Below are positions 54,413 to 62,769 of a stretch of DNA of 64,000 bases, one piece after another (within the stretch, counting starts at the first letter, position 1; each line of letters begins with the position of its first letter). The translations under genes were made by a program, and so were the position numbers. The notes below the pieces were generated by a model. That model had not been told where the DNA came from, made no database searches, and saw nothing but the letters and a program-made list of their open reading frames with translations. The DNA is from Bradyrhizobium hereditatis (GTDB lineage Bacteria; Pseudomonadota; Alphaproteobacteria; Rhizobiales; Xanthobacteraceae): contig NZ_JAGKJK010000005.1 of the NCBI RefSeq assembly GCF_020329435.1, forward strand, positions 1-64,000, written 5' to 3'.

Positions 54413-55450
54413 CTATATCCAGCCCTGAAGTTCACGCAAAACGAGCTGGCGGATGACGTCCATGCCGGGCTCGCTGTCGTTGAGGCAGGGGATGGCGGAA
54501 AACTGCTCGCCGCCATTGTGCCGGAAGATCTCGGCATTCTCCTGCGCGATCTCCTCCAGTGTCTCAAGGCAATCGGCGGCGAAGCCCGGGGTCACGACGG
54601 CAATGCGCCTCACACCATCCTTCGCAAGCTTCTCGATGGTCTTGTCTGTATAGGGCTGCAGCCACTCGTCACTGCCGAAGCGTGACTGAAACGTAAGGAT
54701 CAGTTTGGAGGCATCAAGCCCCATGCGCTTGCGCAGGCTTTCCGTTGTCGCAATGCACTGGGTGTAATAGGGATCGCCCTGGTCGACATATTTCTGCGGC
54801 ATGCCGTGGAACGATGCCACGATCAGTTCGGGCTCGAAGGGCAAGGTCGCCAGATGCGCCGACATGGAGACCGCGAGCGCCTCGATGTAATCGGGATCAT
54901 CGTAATAAGGCGGCGTCACCCGCAATGTCGGCTGCGCCCGCATGTCGGCCAGCACCCGAAACACCTCGTCGCAGACGGTCGCTGACGTCGCCGCGGAATA
55001 TTGCGGATAGAGCGGCACTACCAGCAGGCGGTCGCAGCCCTGCGCGGCCAGCGCGTCGATGCGCGAGCGGATCGACGGATTGCCGTAGCGCATCGCCCAG
55101 TCGATCACGACGTGGTCATGATCTGAGATCGCTTCAGTGAGCTTTTCGGCCTGCGAGCGGGTGATCGTCTTGAGCGGAGATTCGCCTCTCTCGGCATTCC
55201 AGATCTTCTGGTAGTCGCGCGCCTTGCGGGCGGGGCGCACGCGCAGGATGATGCCGTTGAGGATCAGCTTCCAGAGCAGGCCCTGATCCTCGATGACACG
55301 TGGATCGGAGAGGAATTGCTTCAGGTAGACCCGCACCCCGGGGGCGTCGGCGGTGTCAGGCGTGCCGAGATTGACCAGCAGCACGCCGATGCGTTGCGGC
55401 TGGGCCGCCCGTGCCGGCTTCGCATTTCCAAAGGGGACGACCACGGTCAT
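54413..55450 (-). CDS. hemH: Ferrochelatase
   Basis: The 345-residue enzyme inserts Fe2+ into protoporphyrin IX in the last step of heme synthesis. Landmarks: IGVLLVNLGTPDTADAPGVR, YLKQFLSDPRVI, AMRYGNPSI, VPLYPQYSAAT, catalytic His in IVASFHGMPQKYVDQGDPY, TFQSRFGSDEWLQPYTDKT and VVTPGFAADCLETLEEI (active-site Glu near the end). Length is standard. No Irr or Fur box was recognised in the 110 bases upstream. Confidence 0.96.
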   Translation of the reverse strand: MTVVVPFGNAKPARAAQPQRIGVLLVNLGTPDTADAPGVRVYLKQFLSDPRVIEDQGLLWKLILNGIILRVRPARKARDYQKIWNAERGESPLKTITRSQAEKLTEAISDHDHVVIDWAMRYGNPSIRSRIDALAAQGCDRLLVVPLYPQYSAATSATVCDEVFRVLADMRAQPTLRVTPPYYDDPDYIEALAVSMSAHLATLPFEPELIVASFHGMPQKYVDQGDPYYTQCIATTESLRKRMGLDASKLILTFQSRFGSDEWLQPYTDKTIEKLAKDGVRRIAVVTPGFAADCLETLEEIAQENAEIFRHNGGEQFSAIPCLNDSEPGMDVIRQLVLRELQGWI

Positions 55451-55559
55451 GATTTCGACGGCTTCGCGCGTTGCGCCATCCTTGTCAAGATAACCGCCGG
55501 TTCGCTACGCTTGCAACATTGCCGCGGGGCGCGCGTGCGAGTTCGCCCGGGGAGGAACC

Positions 55560-55958
55560 ATGACGATCGCCGAATGGTGTGTTTTCGGGACGCTGCTGCT
55601 CTATTTGCTGACGATCGCATCGGTCAAATGGGCCGCCTTCGGCCAGTTCGACAATTCCAAGCCGCGTGATCCTGCCTTCTACGCCGACCCGATCCGCGCC
55701 CGCGCACTCGGCGCGCATCAGAACGGTATCGAGGCCTTTCCGTTTTTTGCGGTCGCCGTGCTGCTGGCGGAATTTCGGCTGGGCCCGCAGCGCCTGATCG
55801 ATGAACTCGCGGTTCTCTTCCTGATCGTGCGGATCGCCTATGTCTTCACCTATCTCGGCAACCGTCCAACGCTGCGCTCGATCCTCTGGAGCCTCGGCTT
55901 TGCGATCAACATCGCGATCTTCTTCATGCCGGCACTGAAGGCGTATCTGCCGGCGTAG
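55560..55958 (+). CDS. MAPEG-family membrane protein
   Basis: The 132-residue protein has four transmembrane helices: VFGTLLLYLLTIASVKW, the signature region RALGAHQNGIEAFPFFAVAV, VLFLIVRIAYVFTYLGN and SILWSLGFAINIAIFFMP. The A-H-Q-N-G-I-E motif is the MAPEG glutathione-related signature. Bacterial members act as membrane glutathione transferases or have unknown roles. It is divergent from hemH. GGAGGAACC precedes its ATG. Confidence 0.9.
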   Translation: MTIAEWCVFGTLLLYLLTIASVKWAAFGQFDNSKPRDPAFYADPIRARALGAHQNGIEAFPFFAVAVLLAEFRLGPQRLIDELAVLFLIVRIAYVFTYLGNRPTLRSILWSLGFAINIAIFFMPALKAYLPA

Positions 55959-55986
55959 GGTGGGCGTCATGCTGTGCTCCCTCCCC

Positions 55987-56130
55987 GTCATTGCGAGCCA
56001 CCCGGTCGGCGCGTAGCTCCGCCGGATGACAGGCTCCGCGAAGCAATCCATGGCTCGGCTCGGGGACAGATGGATTGCTTCCGCCTTCGCCAAGGCTTCG
56101 GCGGACAAGTCGCTGCGCTCGCAAGGACGT
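55987..56130. repeat. Dispersed palindromic repeat, CGTCATTGC-type, copy 4
   Basis: Starts CGTCATTGCGAGC, ends GCGCTCGCAAGGACG; shares ggattgcttccgccttcgcc and ggcggacaagtcgctgcgct with copy 1 at 4016-4158. Confidence 0.7.
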
Positions 56131-56156
56131 GGAGATAGCGCCATACACACGACCGT

Positions 56157-56253
56157 CATCCCCCGCGCATGCGGGGGATCCAGTACGCCGCGGCTTCTCG
56201 GCTCAGTCACTACGGTCTCTGGATCGCCCGCCTACGCGGGCGACGACAACTGG
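56157..56253. repeat. Two-hairpin repeat, inverted relative of 48577-48640
   Basis: CATCCCCCGCGCATGCGGGGGATC, atccagtacgccgcggc, then GATCGCCCGCCTACGCGGGCGAC. The central words match the copy after gltD in reverse complement. Confidence 0.65.
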
Positions 56254-56269
56254 GTGTGCGTTCGCGATC

Positions 56270-56690
56270 TCGCGACATGTTTTGCCCGAGGTTTGCTTGA
56301 AAACTTCCCGCCCTCTCGATCAGAGGGCGCAGGGAAGACCGGGTGCGCGCCGCACCCGCGGTCTCGTGTGCAATTATGCGCAAAAAGCGCGCACACGAGC
56401 ATACAGGTTCGGCGGGAGCATCCCGGCCTTCCCTGCGCAATGGCTTTACGGCTTATACGCGCTCTCTCTGGTGAACGGCTCTTTTGCCACCATCGCCCGT
56501 AAGCAGCTTTCGCTCCTTTCGGACTTAACGCCAGCACCGCGGCGTCCAGACCACACGACTTCGCCGTACGCCTCCGGCGCGCAACGTCTCTCGCGCCATC
56601 TGCGTCCATCGCATCTCACCGCGCGTTCGTGACGTTCGCGAGCGCCCCTCATCTGCGGCGAGACGGCCGGAGTTATGCGACTGATTTGGG
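56270..56690. repeat. Long (about 400 bp) dispersed repeat, recognised wording
   Basis: The stretch gaaaacttcccgccctctcg ... ggcgggagcatcccggcctt ... tggtgaacggctcttttgcc has been seen by me in many Bradyrhizobium intergenic regions, where spurious small ORFs are annotated on it. It has no start/stop structure of a gene. I cannot give its true ends. Confidence 0.5.
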
Positions 56691-56894
56691 TGAAAACGGA
56701 AGCGGAATATTTTTGATTTCAGGCCTTGACACGATTTCTGAAAATCAGAAGTGATTTGCTCATCGCCACCTTGTCGCGGGCGATTGCATCAAATTGCGCT
56801 TGCGCACTAACCAAATCAGTTAGCAGCGCGATCGGTGATGGATGGCGGCACGTCGCTAAAGCTCCTTTGCCCGCCCTTGTAGGGATGGCCCGCG

Positions 56895-56977
56895 CGTCAT
56901 TGCGAGCGCAGCGAAGCAATCCATTGTCACCTCGTGCGTGGATGGATGGATTGCTTTGCTGCGCTCGCAATGACGGG
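56895..56977. repeat. Dispersed palindromic repeat, CGTCATTGC-ended, copy 5
   Basis: CGTCATTGCGAGCGCAGCGA to tgcgctcGCAATGACGGG, the cleanest copy, with arms nearly fully complementary through gcaatccat/atggattgc. Confidence 0.8.
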
Positions 56978-57011
56978 TGGATGCATTCTTCGTGTTCATA
57001 CGACACACATC

Positions 57012-57449
57012 TCACGCCGCCAGATGCTTCTCCCGCGTCGCGATCAGGTCGCGGATGTCGTTCGAAATCGGTACCGGGCGATGCGTCTCTTGATCGGTGT
57101 TGACCCAGACGATCTCGCCGGTGACGAGCGCCTCACTCCCGCCCTTCAGGAAAATCGCAAGCTCGAAGGTCATGCTCGAATTGCCGATCCGCGCCACGCG
57201 CGCGCCGACGTCGAGTTCCCAGTCGAAGCGGACGGGCGCCTTGTATTCGATGACGGATTTCACGACGTGGAAATCGACGCCGGATTTCTGCGCATCGGCA
57301 TATTGATCGTAGCCGAGCGCGCGAAAATATTCCGTGATGGTGGTGTCGAAATAGGTCAGGTAATGCGCGTTGAACACGACGCCCTGACCGTCGATCTCGG
57401 AATAGCGCACCCGGAACGGGTGGAAGAACCAGAATTGCTCGCGTGACAT
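57012..57449 (-). CDS. Acyl-CoA thioesterase, hot-dog fold (4-hydroxybenzoyl-CoA type)
   Basis: The 145-residue cytoplasmic protein has the hot-dog signature FRVRYSEIDGQGVVFNAHYL, TYFDTTITEYFRALG, VIEYKAPVRFDWELDVGARV and MTFELAIFLKGGSEALVTGE. The Asp in YSEID-x-Q-G corresponds to the catalytic Asp of the 4-hydroxybenzoyl-CoA thioesterase family. The substrate acyl group is unknown. The ATG at 57449 has a poor ribosome site. Repeats lie on both sides. Confidence 0.87.
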   Translation of the reverse strand: MSREQFWFFHPFRVRYSEIDGQGVVFNAHYLTYFDTTITEYFRALGYDQYADAQKSGVDFHVVKSVIEYKAPVRFDWELDVGARVARIGNSSMTFELAIFLKGGSEALVTGEIVWVNTDQETHRPVPISNDIRDLIATREKHLAA

Positions 57450-57506
57450 GGGGGGTACTCGGCTTTGCGTGTTCGGCTGTTTGCATAGCCTATCGGATCG
57501 AGAATG

Positions 57507-57589
57507 CGTAGGGCGGATTAGCCGCAAGGCGTAATCCGCCATGTATCCCCAGGAATCGGCGGATTACGCTATCGCTAATCCGCCCTACG
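57507..57589. repeat. Palindromic repeat CGTAGGGCGGATTA ... TAATCCGCCCTACG
   Basis: The arms pair through cgtagggcggattag and ctaatccgccctacg, with internal ggcgtaatccgcc/ggcggattacgc. Same GTAG/CTAC design as 51590-51667. Confidence 0.8.
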
Positions 57590-57592
57590 CTT

Positions 57593-57665
57593 CTGTAGCC
57601 CGCATGAGCGTAGCGATATGCGGGACAAGCTCCCCCGGATATCGCTTCGCTCATCCGGGCTACAG
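57593..57665. repeat. Palindromic repeat CTGTAGCCCG ... CGGGCTACAG
   Basis: CTGTAGCCCGcatgagcgtagcgatatgcggg pairs with ccggatatcgcttcgctcatCCGGGCTACAG. Same family as 4166-4243. It sits directly beside the previous palindrome, between convergent-oriented transcription units. Confidence 0.8.
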
Positions 57666-57669
57666 TTCT

Positions 57670-58740
57670 CTATAGACACGTCGCGCGTTCGGCGGCGAGA
57701 TAGCCGAACAACAGGCCGAGGCCGAACAGCAGCACCAGACCGGCGGCGCCGAACTCGATACCGCGCATGATCAGAGCGCCGCCTCCCTCGCGCCCGGCGC
57801 TCAGGCGCTTGGCGAGGCCCTTTGCCGAGACGGCGATGATGGCGATGGTGGCGACCGTGATCGCGGTGCCGAGCCCCATCACGAAGGTTGCGGCGATGCC
57901 GGCGAGAAACAGGCCCTGGGCCAGCGAGAACACCAGCACCAGGATGGCGCCCGAGCAGGGCCGCATGCCGACCGCAAAGATTGTGCCCAAACCGCGCCGC
58001 CAGCCGCCGGGACCGGCGAGCTGATCCGGCGTCGGCCCATGCGAATGGCCGCAATGCTCGTCATGCACGTGGTCGTGGCCGTGGTGGTGATCATGCCCAT
58101 GACCATGATGGTGGCCATGATCGTGATGATCATGATCATGATGGTGCGCGACAGCCATCGCTACCTGCGGCTTTGCCTGCAGCGCGCGCATAAAACCGGC
58201 GCCCTTGGTCCAGACCAGCCGCGCGCCAACGGCCGCGATCAGGGCGTAGCTGACGATCTCGATCGCCTTCTCCGCAGAGCACATCGTCTTGGCGGTTGAG
58301 GAAAGCAGCCAGGCGAACACCGCGACGATGGCGACCGCCACCAGCGCCTGCAGGAACGCGGAGGCAAACGACAGCACGATGCCACGCCGCGCGGTCTCCT
58401 CATTGGCGACGAGATAGGACGAGATCACCGCCTTGCCGTGGCCGGGGCCGGCAGCGTGGAAGATTCCGTACGCGAACGAAATCGCAAGCAGCGTCCAGAC
58501 CGCGCTGCCGTCGGATTTCGCGGCGCGAATTGTTGCCGACATCTCGCGATAGAATTCGGATTGCTTGGCGAGGATCCAGCCGATGATGCCGCCGACCTGC
58601 GGCTCGGCGGCAGGCCGCGGGCCGCCGAACGGGTTCTGCGCCAGCACTGCGTGCCAGGCGGCGTCGAAAACCACAACGGCCGCGAACACCGCGGCCGTGA
58701 TCACCACGCCCCGCGCGAGGCCTCGCGTGACCAACCTCAC
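57670..58740 (-). CDS. NicO/RcnA-type nickel/cobalt transporter with His-rich loop
   Basis: The 356-residue inner-membrane protein has about six to seven helices. The NicO signatures are present: IFHAAGPGHGKAVISSYLVA and VGMRPCSGAILVLVFSLAQG. A central cytoplasmic/periplasmic loop (about residues 197-235) is almost all His and Asp/Gly (HHHDHDHHDHGHHHGHGHD, HHHGHDHVHDEHCGHSHG), as in metal exporters of the RcnA kind. It probably moves Ni2+ or Co2+ across the membrane. Its start overlaps the end of the DUF1007 gene by four bases. Confidence 0.9.
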   Translation of the reverse strand: MRLVTRGLARGVVITAAVFAAVVVFDAAWHAVLAQNPFGGPRPAAEPQVGGIIGWILAKQSEFYREMSATIRAAKSDGSAVWTLLAISFAYGIFHAAGPGHGKAVISSYLVANEETARRGIVLSFASAFLQALVAVAIVAVFAWLLSSTAKTMCSAEKAIEIVSYALIAAVGARLVWTKGAGFMRALQAKPQVAMAVAHHHDHDHHDHGHHHGHGHDHHHGHDHVHDEHCGHSHGPTPDQLAGPGGWRRGLGTIFAVGMRPCSGAILVLVFSLAQGLFLAGIAATFVMGLGTAITVATIAIIAVSAKGLAKRLSAGREGGGALIMRGIEFGAAGLVLLFGLGLLFGYLAAERATCL

Positions 58741-59480
58741 GGGCAGTTCACCGTGATCTTGTTGGCGAACATCGCGCCATAGTTGGAATTGTCGCCGTTC
58801 ATGAAATTGTTCTCATTGAGCCTCTGGGTGTTGGCGGTCTCGTCGTTCGGCCGCTGAAACTGCATCTGGCACGCCGCGGGCGCGCCGACGAGCTTGATCG
58901 GGTCCTTGTCCTCGAACTTGAAGTCGATGAAGTAGGAGGGATCGAACACTTCCAGCGCCAACTGCTTGGACGCCACCGGCGCCTTCAGCGGCAGCACGAA
59001 ATGCAGGGTGAGCGCGCTGTCCTTGTATTCGAGATAGTAGTCGGTCGGCTCGTTGAACTTCGCCTTCTTGCCGTCCGTCTTGGCGAAGGTGAAGTAGGCG
59101 AAATCCTTCAGCGACTCGACATTGGTCTGTGCCAGCGGCGCCAGCTCCTCGCGGGTGTAGACGCCCTTGGTCTTGGTCGCGACGCCCTGCAGCGCATAGG
59201 TCGAGAACATGTCATCGAAGGTCCAGGCGTGACGCACGCCGGTCATCGCGCCGTCGGGCCCGTAGACCACCTCGCTTCTGGCGGTGATCCAGACATGCGG
59301 ATGGGCCTCGGCGGACGATGCGCCGGCCGACCAAGCAACGATCAACCCCAACAATCCGAACAGTACACGGAACGCGCCGTGCCCGCCGGATGCGCGATTT
59401 GCGCGCGGGGCGCGGGGACCGATACGCGGTGTCTTCTCGTTTTGGCAGTGTGGCAAAAGCTTTCCCTTCACGACGAACAC
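58737..59480 (-). CDS. DUF1007-family periplasmic protein, partner of NicO transporter
   Basis: The product has a signal sequence (FRVLFGLLGLIVAWSAGASS, cleavage near AEA) and the family start HPHVWITARSEVVYGPDGA, then DDMFSTYALQG and the C-terminal NDETANTQRLNENNFM. DUF1007 genes nearly always sit beside NicO genes and encode the likely periplasmic partner in nickel/cobalt handling. The start codon is uncertain: GTG at 59480 is the longest option and gives 247 residues, but there is no later ATG before the signal. Confidence 0.85.
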   Translation of the reverse strand: MFVVKGKLLPHCQNEKTPRIGPRAPRANRASGGHGAFRVLFGLLGLIVAWSAGASSAEAHPHVWITARSEVVYGPDGAMTGVRHAWTFDDMFSTYALQGVATKTKGVYTREELAPLAQTNVESLKDFAYFTFAKTDGKKAKFNEPTDYYLEYKDSALTLHFVLPLKAPVASKQLALEVFDPSYFIDFKFEDKDPIKLVGAPAACQMQFQRPNDETANTQRLNENNFMNGDNSNYGAMFANKITVNCP

Positions 59481-59534
59481 CAGAAGTTATGGGTCCCTGC
59501 GTTCGCAGGGACGACCGCGGAGGCAGCCCGCATC

Positions 59535-61625
59535 TCAGGCCGCCGGCGTTGCTTCGAGCAGGCCCCGCCGGCGCAGCAGCGCATCCGCCTCCGGCTCGCG
59601 GCCGCGGAAGGCGATATAGGCTTCCTCCGGCTCGCGCGAGCCGCCCGACGAGTAGATGTTGTCGTGCAGGCGCTTGGCGGTGGCGGGGTCGAAGATGTCG
59701 CCGGCCTCTTCGAAGGCGCCGAACGCGTCGGCGTCCATCACTTCCGACCACATGTAGCTGTAATAGCCGGCGGCATAGTGGTCGCCGGAGAAGATGTGGC
59801 CGAACTGGGTGGGCCGGTGCCGCAGCGCGATTTCCGCGGGCATGCCGATCTTTTCCAGCTCGGCCTTCTCGAACGCGCCGACATCGCGGCTGGCCTCGGC
59901 CGGCTGGGTGTGGAATTCGAGATCGATCAGCGCCGAGGAGACGAACTCCACGGTGGCAAAGCCCTGGTTGAACTTGCGGGCAGCGAGGAAGCGCTGCAGC
60001 AGGTCATCCGGCAGCGGCTCGCCGGTCTGATAGTGTTTTGCGAACTGCCGCAGCACCTGCGGCTGCTCCTGCCAGTGCTCATAGAGCTGCGAGGGCAGCT
60101 CGACGAAGTCGGTGAACACGGATGTGCCCGACAGCGAGGGATAGGTGACGTTGGACAGCATGCCGTGCAGGCCGTGCCCGAATTCGTGGAATAGGGTGCG
60201 GGCGTCGTCGGGCGACAGCAGCGACGGCAGGCCGTCGGCTCCCTTGGCAAAGTTGCAGACGTTGATGATGAGCGGCGCGATCTCGCCATCGAGCTTCTGC
60301 TGGTCGCGCAGCGAGGTCATCCAGGCGCCGGAGCGCTTTGAGGGCCTCGCGAAGTAGTCGCCATAGAACAGCGCCTTGTGCTTGCCGTCGGCATCCTTGA
60401 CCTCCCAGACCCGGACGTCCGGATGCCAGACCGGAATATCCTTCCGCTCCGAGAAGGTGATCCCGAACAGGCGGGTGGCGCAGTCGAAGGCGGCCTCGAT
60501 CATGTGGTCGAGCACCAGATAGGGCTTGATGGCGGCGTCGTCGAAATCGGCGCGGCGCTGGCGCAGCTTTTCGGCGTAGTAGCGCCAGTCCCAGGGGGCG
60601 AGGTCGAAATTGCCGCCCTCCTCCGCGATCAACTCCTGCAGGGCGTCGCGGTCGGCCAGAGCCTGGGCGCGGGCCGGCTTCCAGACCCGCTCCAGCAGGC
60701 CGCGCACGGCCTCCGGTGTCTTGGCCATGGAATCCTCCAGCCGGTAGGCGGCGTAGGTCGAAAAACCCATGATCTTCGCGGCCTCCTCGCGCAGCGCGAG
60801 GATTTCCACGATGGTGCTGTTGTTGTCGTTGGCGTTGCCATTATCGCCGCGCGCGATGAAGGCCTTGTAGACCTTCTCGCGCAGGTCGCGGCGGGAGGAG
60901 CTCTTGAGGAACGGCTCGACCGAGGAGCGCGACAGCGTCACGATCGCCTTGCCCTCCATGCCCCGCTCTTCCGCCGCCGCCTTGGCCGCGGCGATGAAGG
61001 CGTCGGGAAGGCCGTCGCGGTCGTCCTCGCCGAGCTCCATGAACCACTCCTGCTCGTCGCCGAGCAGATGGTGGCTGAACGTGGTGCCGAGCTGCGCCAG
61101 GCGCTCGTTGATCTCGGCGCGACGCTTCTTGGCAGCTTCGTCGAGGCCAGCGCCGGCGCGGTAGAAGTTGGTGTAGGTGCGCTCCAGGAGCCGCTTCTGC
61201 TCACCCGTCAGGCCGAGCGTGGCGCGGTTCTCGTGCAGCAACGCGATGCGGCCAAACAGCACCGCGTTCATCATGATCGGGTTCCAGTGCCGCGCCATCC
61301 GCAAGGAGACTTCCTTGTCGATCTCGAGGATCGCCGGATTGGAGTGGGCCGAGACCAGGTCGTAAAACACTGCCGAGACCTTCGCGAGCAGCCGGCCCGA
61401 GCGCTCCAGCGCCGTGATGGTGTTGGCGAAGTCCGGAGCCGAGGGATCATGGGTGATCGCCGCGATCTCGGCGGCATGGTCGGCAAAGGCCTGCTCGAAG
61501 GCCGGCAGGAAGTGCTCCGGCTCGATCTCGGCAAAAGGCGGTGTCTCGAACGGCGTCTCCCAAGGCCTCAAGAGCGGGTTCGCCCTGGCTTCCGACAGGT
61601 CCGCCGGCTGCAGCATCTCTGACAT
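59535..61625 (-). CDS. M3-family zinc metallopeptidase (oligopeptidase/peptidyl-dipeptidase)
   Basis: This is a 696-residue soluble enzyme: TLFHEFGHGLHGML (His480-Glu481...His484 zinc site), followed by GTSVFTDFVELPSQLYEHW (Glu of the third ligand region) and FGHIFSGDHYAAGYYSYMWS. Its N-terminal helical part (FAEIEPEHFLPAFEQAFADH) matches Dcp/OpdA-type peptidases, which degrade oligopeptides or signal-peptide fragments. I start at the ATG at 61625; the GTG just before is less likely. It runs in the same direction as the DUF1007-NicO pair but is 55 bases apart. Confidence 0.92.
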   Translation of the reverse strand: MSEMLQPADLSEARANPLLRPWETPFETPPFAEIEPEHFLPAFEQAFADHAAEIAAITHDPSAPDFANTITALERSGRLLAKVSAVFYDLVSAHSNPAILEIDKEVSLRMARHWNPIMMNAVLFGRIALLHENRATLGLTGEQKRLLERTYTNFYRAGAGLDEAAKKRRAEINERLAQLGTTFSHHLLGDEQEWFMELGEDDRDGLPDAFIAAAKAAAEERGMEGKAIVTLSRSSVEPFLKSSSRRDLREKVYKAFIARGDNGNANDNNSTIVEILALREEAAKIMGFSTYAAYRLEDSMAKTPEAVRGLLERVWKPARAQALADRDALQELIAEEGGNFDLAPWDWRYYAEKLRQRRADFDDAAIKPYLVLDHMIEAAFDCATRLFGITFSERKDIPVWHPDVRVWEVKDADGKHKALFYGDYFARPSKRSGAWMTSLRDQQKLDGEIAPLIINVCNFAKGADGLPSLLSPDDARTLFHEFGHGLHGMLSNVTYPSLSGTSVFTDFVELPSQLYEHWQEQPQVLRQFAKHYQTGEPLPDDLLQRFLAARKFNQGFATVEFVSSALIDLEFHTQPAEASRDVGAFEKAELEKIGMPAEIALRHRPTQFGHIFSGDHYAAGYYSYMWSEVMDADAFGAFEEAGDIFDPATAKRLHDNIYSSGGSREPEEAYIAFRGREPEADALLRRRGLLEATPAA

Positions 61626-61702
61626 CACAAATCCCGTTTTCGCCCCGGAACCCCTGGCGATTCTGATTGTATCAGAACCGGGCTCCGGCTCTTAGTTTTG
61701 AC

Positions 61703-61746
61703 GCGTTTTCTTCACGCGAACCGGTACCCACTTCGCTTGAAAACGC
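61703..61746. repeat. Palindromic repeat GCGTTTTC ... GAAAACGC
   Basis: GCGTTTTC (61703-61710) and GAAAACGC (61739-61746) flank cttcacgcgaaccggtaccc. I recognise this wording from many Bradyrhizobium intergenic sites. Confidence 0.55.
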
Positions 61747-61856
61747 TTTGAAACATGCGGCAATCTATAGCACGCGATGCGGCATTTTTGGGCCTTTTGC
61801 GCTTGATAGATGGGGCCTTTTCGGAGAGATTGCGCCCCCGGAAAAGGACCTTTTTC

Positions 61857-62117
61857 ATGAGCCAACAGCCTGTTTCGAAATCCTCCCGCGAGATCGTCTG
61901 GCCGAGCGTCATCACCGTGATCTCGGCGGCGATCCTGATCGGCGCCGAAGTGTTCGGCGCGGCGTTTGCCGGCGGCTGGGCGCTCGCGATCCTGTTCGGT
62001 CTCAACGACACCAGCGCGCACATCTTGCAGGCGGTGCTGTTCGGGATCGGCGTGCTGATCATGGTGGCGTTCATCCGCGGCGCGCAGCGCATCGAGCCGT
62101 TCTCCAAGCGCGTCTGA
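61857..62117 (+). CDS. Small two-helix membrane protein
   Basis: The 86-residue product has two transmembrane helices (VWPSVITVISAAILIGAEVF, HILQAVLFGIGVLIMVAFI) and short basic/acidic ends (IEPFSKRV). Upstream repeat DNA, start at 61857. There is no family I can name. A perfect palindrome CGCTGCAGCG-CAGG-CGCTGCAGCG (62134-62157) follows and may end its transcript. Confidence 0.65.
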   Translation: MSQQPVSKSSREIVWPSVITVISAAILIGAEVFGAAFAGGWALAILFGLNDTSAHILQAVLFGIGVLIMVAFIRGAQRIEPFSKRV

Positions 62118-62133
62118 CGCGCGTTCGAGAAAC

Positions 62134-62157
62134 CGCTGCAGCGCAGGCGCTGCAGCG
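62134..62157. terminator. Palindrome CGCTGCAGCG-CAGG-CGCTGCAGCG
   Basis: Each arm is itself a palindrome, and together they form a perfect 10-bp stem with a 4-base loop. It lacks a T-tract, so it may be a factor-dependent stop or a DNA-binding site. Confidence 0.4.
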
Positions 62158-62329
62158 CTTCACGTCTCTCAAGAAATCTTAACGCCCATTCATGTTCGTT
62201 CATCGGCGACGCGCGCGGCGAACGCTTTCGTAAGCACGCGCGCGGGAAATTTTTCCCCACCCTAAAAAAATTCTTGCGAAGCCGATTCAAAAGACTTATT
62301 TCCAGCCTTGCCCAATTTCGCACGTGCCT

Positions 62330-62555
62330 GTGGTCGTGTGTCAGTCGGTAGGTATCCGGACAAGAGGCCGGACAGCCGCCAAGGGATGGAAGAACCGAGG
62401 GTCGCTGAACAGGCGGCCAGCATCTCTCTCCAGGGATGCCGTTGAAGGTCTCACCACTCCTTGCAACCGTGACTGGCAGCCGGAGGCGAACCGGCGTACC
62501 TCGCTCTCAACGGGGGACGCGACTTAAAGCAACGACGGATCGGGCTTTTTTGGTC
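62330..62555 (+). promoter_or_regulatory. speF-type structured mRNA leader of the decarboxylase gene
   Basis: A long leader (about 430 bases before the ATG at 62770) contains stacked helices: TCCGG/CCGGA (62355-62372), GCCGCC/GGCGGC (62375-62417), GCATC/GATGC (62420-62439), GCCGG/CCGGC (62479-62495). In alphaproteobacteria an RNA motif named speF is conserved upstream of ornithine decarboxylase genes, and position and structure fit it. A run of six Ts follows at 62546-62551, allowing transcription attenuation. A weak promoter pair, TTGCGA (62274) and TATTTC (62297), lies upstream. Exact ends are not set. Confidence 0.6.
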
Positions 62556-62769
62556 TCTACCGGCATTCCACCGCCGGCGCGGGCTACTGAAAAGGCTTGT
62601 CCTTCATTGCCAGGTGAGCGGGCGGGAAATCTCCCAACCAATCCACGGCAGCACAATTCGGTCCTCGAGTTCGAGGCTTTGTCGCGTCTCCATCGTGCGG
62701 CAAGGCCAAAACGCTCAGGTCCGAGAACTGTTTGAACGCGCCCGTCGCTGGGCCGTTTGGGAGAGTGCC

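Larger units (their letters stand above)
55959..57011. other. Gene-free, repeat-rich block
   Basis: About one kilobase with no supported gene, made up of four dispersed repeats (listed separately). Open frames here give arginine/histidine-rich translations characteristic of repeats, not proteins. The non-repeat parts at 56700-56890 and 56978-57011 show nothing recognisable. Confidence 0.6.

Noticed and set aside
55451..55559. Irr/Fur box upstream of hemH
   Set aside because: I looked for an ICE-like or Fur-like dyad and saw none in the short divergent region.
56075..56632. Several open frames in the 56-57 kb block
   Set aside because: They lie on dispersed repeats and read out repeat-derived Arg/Ser-rich peptides; no start sites.
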